A stretch of DNA of 64,000 bases, from NCBI GenBank assembly GCA_027924585.1, contig BSBM01000877.1:4093501-4157500 (forward strand). Direction: 5' to 3'. The number at the start of each line of letters is the position of its first letter. The first letter of the stretch is position 1. Under the pieces are notes generated by a model that saw only the letters and a program-made list of their open reading frames with translations, was not told the origin of the DNA and made no database searches. Made by a program: the position numbers and the translations under genes. Of this stretch, positions 56,887 through 64,000 are shown piece by piece. This DNA is from Larix kaempferi (Eukaryota; Streptophyta; Pinopsida; Pinales; Pinaceae).

Positions 56887-59088
56887 TGTAATGTCCCTTC
56901 TGAATAAAATTTCCCAATGTGCTCAAATTCACCAAATTTCAACTCTAGGTATATGTATACAACTGATTCCAAAATCCTCCAAATACTTTTAGAATTGGTG
57001 AGAAAGGCCATGAGGGTTCATGGGACACATTAAAACATCTATAAAACATATAATAAACTGATATACCCAACCATGGTATTCAATTTGCAATGGAAGAAGT
57101 TTCATGACAAGACTAGTCAACTTGGGAAGTGGAAATCCCCCCTGGGTCTTGGAACAAAGCTCTTCCAAACACTTTACAATCTTCACTAATGATCGGTATG
57201 AGAATTGGATCTGTTATTAGACATTAATTAAATTATATTTTCAGCATTATATTTTTTTTGGGGGGTCGAATAGGTATCCAAGAGAACTCGGGGAATTTAC
57301 TAGTAATTTTGAGGCTCAAGCCCCCAAGGGTAGATGGCTCCAAATAGATCCAAATGATCTCAAATTATACCAGAAGGTGTATGGATGATGTTAAAACATA
57401 ATAATGGTGTTTATAGGTTCCTTCCAACATTCAAATGACCTCTGCAACTCACTTTGGTAATCTGGTCGATGTAGGGAGATTTACTAGCAAATTGTGGTTC
57501 AAATCCCCTTAGGGTAAATGACAAGTTGGCTCTCCAAATGCAATAGAACCCTCTCAAAATTATGAAAATAGGATGGTGACATATAAATGACATAAATTTT
57601 CTCTCATATGCATCATCATTTATCTTATAATATCTTCTACAACTCTCTCAAATCATATATAGAATTGCTAGTTTCAACATAAGGGGAAATGGTAGGCAAT
57701 CTTCACTAAATGTTATGAAACTCAACCAAATGCCTCCAAATTATTTTCTAATGAACATGAAACTATTTGAACACATAAATTAAATTCCATTTATCATTAA
57801 TCCGTCATTCATTCACTGAACCATTCAAATTTATCAACATATCATTAACTTGCAACAAGGTAGTGGGGAAAATTGCATTGTTTGTTCATTAATGAGCAAT
57901 TTTGCATAGTATTTATTGGAATATCGACTTGTGTCTCTTCTGAGCATGAAATAAAGAGCATATAAATCATATTACAAAATAAGGGGGCATCAGAAGCTCC
58001 CCTAGAGAGAATAGTATCTCACCAAAGGCACAATTCCTCAAGGATCATGAATATGCCAAGAAATAGAAGAATGGTTGTAGAAGCAAGCTGAAAGAGATGT
58101 GACCATGATATTCCCTATAGATTCAACCTATAAAAAAAGACTCCATTAAATCTCCAAATGAAATTTTTGAATGGCCTTTCCAATTACCAACTAGGATGGG
58201 AATCTTTCACCCTCGAAATTGGTGCTAAGGCAAGTAGAGTAGCACTCCACTAGCTCTCCTCTCCCAAATGCAAAATGAAAATTCTAAAATGATCAAAAGC
58301 TGCTATTATTCTTTTTTCATGAATTTTATAAACTTATAATGTCCTCCATGGGTCGAATTCCTTCCAAGAGCTTCATTCCAACTCAAGTTGGGAAGAGATT
58401 CCCAAGTATGCCACTTGTCCTTCCAATTCTAGCCCTCTCCTTCTCCAAATTCGAATTGGTGTCTCTTTGGCTGCCCTAACTCACTTGAGCACCCTCTTGG
58501 AGGCCATTTTTAGTCCTGACATGTCATATATGTTAGATGTCAGCCTTCAGGTCTGATTTGTGTCATAGGTGTCATAGCATCTTCATCATTGTTGTCATAG
58601 AGCTAGGGAATCTAGCCCAAGTGTCCCACTAGCTCCAAATTGCCTCTTCCTCTTCCATGGGAGTTACTCTTCCTCTACATTTAGACCTCATTGAATCATG
58701 CCAAGTATTATTCCCTTCCAACTCATACCAAGAACATTTTACTTCTCATGGATTTGAATTGACAAGAGGAGGATGCCATGTGGCATAGAAAATCTAGCTT
58801 GTGTGGGTCCCACTTCCTCCATGTGTCTTCATGATCAAATGCCACTTTGATTTTCCCTTGTATATATTTATTTAGATCCTTTATTAAATATTTATGCTAT
58901 TCTAATTTACACACATCATTTATTATCCTTCTTATTTCAAATCCCAATGCTTCCACCCCGAACCTAGGAAACTAGTAATTTTCCTCCTTGACAATTATTT
59001 GACCCTTAACATCAATTTGACAAACTTTCATGAATATGGACAATGGGATTAGGCCATTAGGACCCAATGTAAAATTTGAGACATGAAA
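56887..59088 (-). repeat. LTR C of the tandem array
   Basis: About 2202 bp, + strand starting TGTAATGTCCC and ending ACATGAAA. It is the outer 5' LTR. Sequence of element 3 begins immediately after it. The primer site of body B lies at about 56870-56886. Confidence 0.9.
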
Positions 59089-59510
59089 ATTTACCTCTTG
59101 GAGTTCTTTTTTACCCTATTTGGAAGGAAATCTTCAATAGTTGATTGCGGGAGATCTTGAGCATGATTTCACGAACAGCTTGTTCCGGGTAATAGATTGG
59201 GCCATTCTCTTTCTTTCCATAGTCATGTTTTGTCATTTCATGAAGGTTTTTTAGTGTTTTGGGGCTTGGGGGAAACCCATTTTTTTCCTTAGAGTTTATT
59301 GCACCCTCCCCATATTGAGAGGCAAGAAAATATCGATATTTTCACTCTTCCCGCAGTTTCCAGGGTGCAAAAACATCACTTTTTCGCTCTGTAATCCACT
59401 ACAGAGGTGCGAAAATGTGCACTTGAGGAAAAAAATTGAGTTTTTTTAGTGGGTTTAAGGCAAAGATTGGTTCTCAAAATTTGACCAAAGGCTCTTCTTG
59501 TCCATTGCAG
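59089..59510 (+). other. Upstream region of PMD gene 3
   Basis: Contains AATATCGATATTTTC and three GGTGC(G/A)AAAA-type motifs (about 59371, 59393, 59410), comparable to GGGCACGAAAATC in this element's LTR. Ends in the acceptor TGTCCATTGCAG. Confidence 0.6.
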
Positions 59511-60757
59511 GTGTTTACTACCTTCAAGGATCAAAATGATCCACTGGAAAGAGAGAGACCATGAAAGTGATGATCAGGTTTCCCTCAATGACCCAACTAC
59601 TTTAAATGCACTACGGAATTGTGGGTTGTTGAAGTCCTTCAGGACCTAAGGGATGAGGAAATAAGGGGCATTGTTGAATCACCTCATAGAGATGTGGGAT
59701 GTGGACAATCGATTTTTTAATGTAGTCCCCCATGTCCTAGAGATCGAAATAGAGGATATCTATTTCTTGACGGGTCTCTTAAGAAGAGGTGCACCAGTGG
59801 TGTTAAGTGGTCACCGGGGTGGTGACGAGAGTATCGATGTCCTCATCAATTGGTTTTGTTCTTCGGGAACATAAAGAACAAGCGACAAAATTCCAATAAC
59901 GAATGTGGTTGATTTGTCGTTGCGCACCATTTTGTTCACGATTACCAGGGTCGCAGGAAGCATAGGGGCACACCATGCCACTAGAGCACAAATGTTGTGT
60001 GCTCTAGAGTGCGTCGAGCCCATGATATTCAACTGGTGTGGAGGGTTGTTGGTAAACTTGAAAGACCAACTAACTAAGTGCAAGAGAGGAATACATAAAC
60101 AATTTGGGTATGGGACCATTTTGGTCACGTTATTTCTAGAGAGGGTACCTCTACTCTGCCCACAACTGGATGTACCGATCTGTCCTCCATCAGAGCCACC
60201 GATGTATTTTTGGACCAATTATGCAGGACGGCTGGGGGGCCTGTAGCGGCTCAAGTATGACATGGATTTATTTTCATGGTGGAGACACCAGATCCCGATG
60301 ATAGAATATTATCCCTATGCTGGGATGGATTTTCACGGAGATCCAGACTTATTACTTCCAGAGGGAGACCACTGGGACACTTCAAGTATGTTCTCATAGA
60401 AAGAATGTATTTGTTTTGAATTTTTGTTTAATATTTCATTTTTTGGGTGTACAATGGGGACCTAATATATGTACATATTATTCTACAAATGTTGGGCCTG
60501 TACGACCAGCGAGATCTTATCCCCTTCATCGCCAAGGAGAGAGATTCACAACAGACGAGGAGGATGAGGGAGGACTCTAGGACATAGAGTGGAACATGGA
60601 GGGATTGACGATGGGAATCCCTGCAATGAGGGTGCACTATGTAACCTATCTCCTTTATAGGCACACTGTGGGAATGTTAGAGAGTATTAGTCAACTGCTA
60701 CGTCGTGTGGCCCGAGCAGTCGTGTTCTATCATGAGCACAATACCCCTCGTGATTAG
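59511..60757 (+). pseudogene. Antisense PMD gene of element 3
   Basis: Exon from 59511 with ATG at 59535 (MIHWKERDHES). It continues GLLKSF, then a TAG near 59647. The core LEIEIEDIYFLTGLLRRG, a TAA at about 59872, VVDLSLRTILFTITRVAGS and FGYGTILVTLFLERV follow. The intron donor GTATG (60386) is kept, but the acceptor is ACAA instead of ACAG at 60489, so splicing is lost. Second-exon text (NVGPVRPARS, acidic part, RRVARAVVFYHEH) ends at 60757 with an internal TAG. Gene order and antisense orientation are as in elements 1 and 2. Confidence 0.82.
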
Positions 60758-60992
60758 AGTCTAGATAGCCTTTAGGACTCAATGTTTTGCGGTAGTTATG
60801 CTATGTATGAGAAATAAATCCCAAATTGTGTCCCTATTGTAATTTTTTTAACTTATGATGTGATTAAAACTCTAATACAAACTTTTGCTATGATATATAC
60901 AGTTCTTGTTTCAACTATTTAATTCCCTAAAATGTGTTTATGTACATTTTCTATTTCGTGCTTTTGATGTTTACAATTCATGGTGAAATGTT

Positions 60993-62016
60993 TCATATAT
61001 GTGCTAGATGCCAATCTAATACAAAATTAGCTAAAGAATCTGCAATTGTATTAAATTGTATTGGAATATGTTGATATTGAATAGAGTCAAACAATATTTC
61101 CAATAGGTGCACCCTTCGATATAAGCGAAGTAATGTGGGATCGCGAATGGTGTAAATGCAGTTCAATTAAGATACCACCAGTTGGGAATATAGGTATACT
61201 ACAAGATGGAAAATGCCAAAAGAGGATGCTTCCATTAGAAGTCCATTCAATGCATGGTATTCCGTGATGTTATTCGTTGCGGGACCTAGGTAGATTCTGT
61301 TAGAAAAACATGATCACAGATCAATAAAAATAAACAAGATGAAAATATAAATCACATAAACACAATACGAGAGAGAAACAATATAACGTGGTTCACCCAA
61401 TCTGAGCTACGTCCATGGAGAAATTGCCAGTCCTTTTATTATTATACCATTCAACAAATGAAGGGATACAACCTGCAGCACATCCGCTGCAAGTTCCTCT
61501 TCACTCTCTCTCAATCTCTCTTACACAATCACATAAATCTTTACAATGCTACAATACATTACACAGTCGTATTACAATGTCTTCCTTTTAAAGGGAATTA
61601 CCATGGGAAAATACTACAGCCTACCCAATACCATGGGCATGTAAACTATTGGCCAACAAAACAACCCATAAAATTTATTTCGAGGGCAAAGCCCCGGAAC
61701 CCCCTTTATTAAGGGCGCTACCCATGAACCCCCATCGGGGACCTGCTGTCCCCCGAACCCCCATGGAGGGGTGATTCCCCCATACACCCCCCTACTAGGA
61801 AGAGTGTACAATCCACCTACATATCATATAAAACTAGGGTACAAACAAGGCTGAAACAACAACATCTCTAAATTAAGAAGATCAGGCTCCACAACCAGAA
61901 GATTCCACCTAAGGAGACCAACTCATCAGTAGGGGAATAAACCACCCATGCTACGGAAGAATTATTCTGGGTATGTAGACTAGCACCATCCACAAATCCG
62001 AAATACACCAACATCT
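60993..62016 (-). pseudogene. Second RNase H of element 3, split by a 603-bp insertion
   Basis: The N-terminal part on - at 61906-62016 reads YFGFVDGAS...AWVVYSPTDELVS. The remainder at 60993-61292 includes HIPIQFNTIADSLAN and DWHLAHI. An acceptor-like GACGCATAG precedes the ATG, as in element 1. Several frame breaks. Stop is 236 bp from the convergent PMD gene. Confidence 0.75.
61298..61900 (-). mobile_element. 603-bp insertion, possible Copia solo LTR
   Basis: Flanked by GATTC at 61293-61297 and 61901-61905. Starts TGTTAGAAAAACATGATCAC and contains AACGTGGTTCACCCAATC, a sort of text common in Copia LTRs, and a GC-rich part with ACCCCCAT repeats at 61690-61790. The right end lacks a clean CA, so the class is uncertain. 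It interrupts the second RNase H. Confidence 0.55.
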
Positions 62017-62139
62017 ATGCGTCAAAGCACAAATGAGGGTAAATAATCATCGGAGAAACAACATCGTAACACACAAAAGAAATAAAACCCACACCATAAA
62101 TACACACTATATACAAATTGTACACGTAGGATGTACCTA

Positions 62140-63551
62140 TGCGTAATACATTTTAAGGTATATCCCATTGCGAGGTTATCCGAAATGCGTACCATCACAA
62201 TCAACAAACTCGTAAACCCCTTTTTCTAAAACTCGTTTAATGGTATAGGGACCGTACCACATGGATTCAAGCTTTCCTTTTCCTAGTTTATCATGCATTT
62301 GGTCATATGTTAAAACTATGTCACCTTCATTGAAAGAGAAAGGTCATATTTATCGTATTGAGATTTAATCCACTTTTTGTGAGTTTTGTTAGTGAGTGCA
62401 GCATCGCGACGAGTTTCATCAAGCTTAGTCAAATACAGAAGTATTTATTTCTCTACGGAAGTGTTGGGAAAGAGTTCGACGGCCAGTTTGATGGATGGGA
62501 TCTCGCATTCAATTGGAAGGATGGCTTCCAAACCATAGACCAGCTGAAAATGTGTGAATCTGGTCTCATTTTTTACATAAGTCCTATAGGCCCAAAGATC
62601 CGAAAAGAGTGCCAAGTGCCAATTTGATTTGTGGGGGTCCCCACCATGCATTGGATCATATTTTTCAAGACTTTATTAATCGCCTCTACTTGTCTGTTTG
62701 CTTGGGGGTAATAGGGAGATGAGTTTTCATGACAAAAAACAAATTTAGCACTTAGCTCAACCATCATGTGATTCTTGAAATGGGAACCATGGTCGGTAAC
62801 AATGGCTTGAGGGACTCCAAACCTTGCAATAATGTGATTGAATACAAAGAGTGTTGTTGTTTTTCCGTCTTCAGGATATGTAGGCGTAGCCTCATCCCAT
62901 TTGGTAAAATAGTAAATGGCCATGATGCCATAACTATGACCCCCGGCTGAGGTAGGCTTACAATGCATAAAATCAATGCCCCATTTTGCAAAAGGTCCTA
63001 CGGCAATCACGGGATGTAATGGAGCTGGATGGGAGTGCTTCTTCGAATGAAAGAATTGACATGGAGGACATTTCTTGACTGCTTCAATGCAATATTTGAA
63101 TATGGACGACCAAAAGTATCTAGTGCATGAAATATTATGGGTTGTATCCATCCTAGAGAGATGAACACCACAAGCTCCAGAGTGATAGTCATTAAGAACA
63201 CATTCGGCTTATTCAAGACTTAGGCATCGAAGAAAAATAGAATCAATACCATGACGATATAGAGTATCACCGATGATGAGCTAATATTTAGCGTGGTGTC
63301 GAATGCGATGGAGTTCATCATGGGAGAGTATGGACCGAAAACGTTGGGTTTGGAGATAAAAAATGTACCAAAGATCATTCGTGCCAACGAGGAACAATGA
63401 CTCATCAGGAAGAGAGTCGATGGGCTCATCTTCTTCATTAGCATGGGGAAGAACACATAAAATCTCAATAAAAACCAAGGATTTCTTAGATTTATCCTTT
63501 GTGAACTCTAAATCAAACTCTTGGAGGACCACAATCTAGCGAGAGTACTTC
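62140..63551 (-). pseudogene. Integrase of element 3
   Basis: On -: FDLEFTKDKSKKSLVF upstream, then CPPCQFFHS, GIDFMHCKP (Asp), IVTDHGSHF (Asp), RQVEAINKVL (Glu), and the C-terminal YRTYVKNETRFTHFQLVYGLEAI. DDE residues are kept. Frameshifts near 62600, 63010-63150 and 63220-63280 break it. The C-terminal part continues in pieces to about 62140, where it matches the end of the element 1 integrase. Confidence 0.85.
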
Positions 63552-63562
63552 CCCCCTAGCAC

Positions 63563-64000
63563 TTGACGTGTTAGTAATTTGGCCACAATTGGGGTTTATA
63601 AGGATTTGTCTCCTATGGAATGTAAAAAAATGGAAGCTAGGCTAAAAGGGGGTTATTCCATGTTAATCTTCGATTGTAAAACATAGGGGGGATGGTAGAT
63701 GTAGAGGTAGATACATCCTTATCCAATAAGGATAACAATTGAGGGATTAAGGATCTAAACCCTTCTAGAGTGGTAGAGACCCCAAAAAATTCAAATCAAA
63801 CTAGATACTCTCTAAGATATAGACAAGTTGTTCTTGATTCAACAAAGGGGGGTTCTAAAGGAGTGTTAGGCATGGATACATCCAACGAGGGAATTATAGT
63901 TGAAAGGGGAAGAAAATACCATATGTATTTATACTAAAACAAATCTAGAAGAGAAAACCTATAGGGAAACATAAGACCTTAAAAGGTCCCTTAAAGTAGG
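63563..64000. other. Unassigned right edge
   Basis: Similarity to element 1 ends near CTAGCACTTGAC. The rest has no long open frame and nothing I recognise. It may be another insertion or a deletion junction. Confidence 0.4.

Larger units (their letters stand above)
45427..59088 (-). mobile_element. Tandem family-L array: LTR-body-LTR-body-LTR
   Basis: On - the order is LTR C (56887-59088), body B (50439-56886, holding the Copia insertion), shared LTR B (48257-50438), body A (45555-48256), LTR A (45427-45554, only about the first 128 bp kept). Both bodies have the initiator-Met primer site and the purine tract. Without the Copia element, body B is about 2.74 kb and body A 2.70 kb, longer than the 1.52-kb body of copy 1. 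One LTR serving two bodies is the signature of unequal recombination between LTRs. No target duplication is recoverable because LTR A is truncated. Confidence 0.9.
43687..63562 (-). mobile_element. Element 3: Ty3/gypsy element related to element 1, split by nested insertions
   Basis: The 3' LTR and 3' region lie at 43687-45426; the PMD gene, second RNase H and integrase lie at 59089-63562. Purine tract, 3' region and all coding parts match element 1. The stretch equivalent to 11440-12760 of element 1 (3' region and hairpin array) is absent at the junction with the family-L array. That array's outer LTR is also truncated there, so a deletion removed both. Similarity to element 1 stops near 63562, upstream of the integrase, and no 5' LTR is seen before 64000; the right boundary is uncertain. 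Confidence 0.8.

Noticed and set aside
1-64000. tRNA, rRNA or riboswitch
   Set aside because: No cloverleaf or rRNA signature noticed; primer sites are only tRNA-complementary stretches. An exhaustive scan was not possible.

Overview
The window looks like heterochromatic DNA of a large-genome seed plant. A gymnosperm is my best guess, from the style of the elements and the size of the nests; this is inference. I see no rRNA, tRNA or CRISPR array, and no intact host gene. Almost everything is LTR retrotransposon, and most boundaries can be fixed exactly from LTR pairs, primer-binding sites, polypurine tracts and 5-bp target duplications.

Layout: (1) 1-928 is AT-rich flank. (2) 929-6474 is a complete LTR element on + (family L) with 2013-bp LTRs and a single unrecognised 489-codon ORF but no pol. 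(3) 6475-9814 holds fold-back and CACTA-like remnants, AT-rich DNA and a possible ATG8 first exon. (4) 9815-38117 is a 28.3-kb nest. Element 1, a Ty3/gypsy element on - of the Tat/Ogre type (TSD AAGTA), carries inside it element 2 (23189-35847, +, TSD GGTTT). (5) 38118-43686 is non-LTR sequence with a B3-domain pseudogene. (6) From 43687 to about 63562 lies element 3, a relative of element 1 on -. It is split by a tandem LTR-body-LTR-body-LTR array of family L (45427-59088, -), which is itself split by a shortened Copia element (51920-55620, -, TSD TTGTG). (7) 63563-64000 is unassigned.

How the parts work together: elements 1 and 3 carry Ty3-type pol genes with a second, plant/archaeal-type RNase H after the integrase. 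Element 2 has lost RT, RNase H and integrase but keeps gag, protease and the second RNase H in one frame. All three carry, on the strand opposite to gag-pol and between the second RNase H and the 3' LTR, a plant mobile domain (PMD) gene with an intron. Upstream of that antisense gene lie hairpin arrays and GC-rich palindromic motif arrays; related motifs recur in the leader or LTR of the same element. Family L encodes a conserved protein with no recognisable retroelement domain, yet synonymous changes dominate between copies. The antisense PMD cassette and the family-L protein are the two systems most worth following up.
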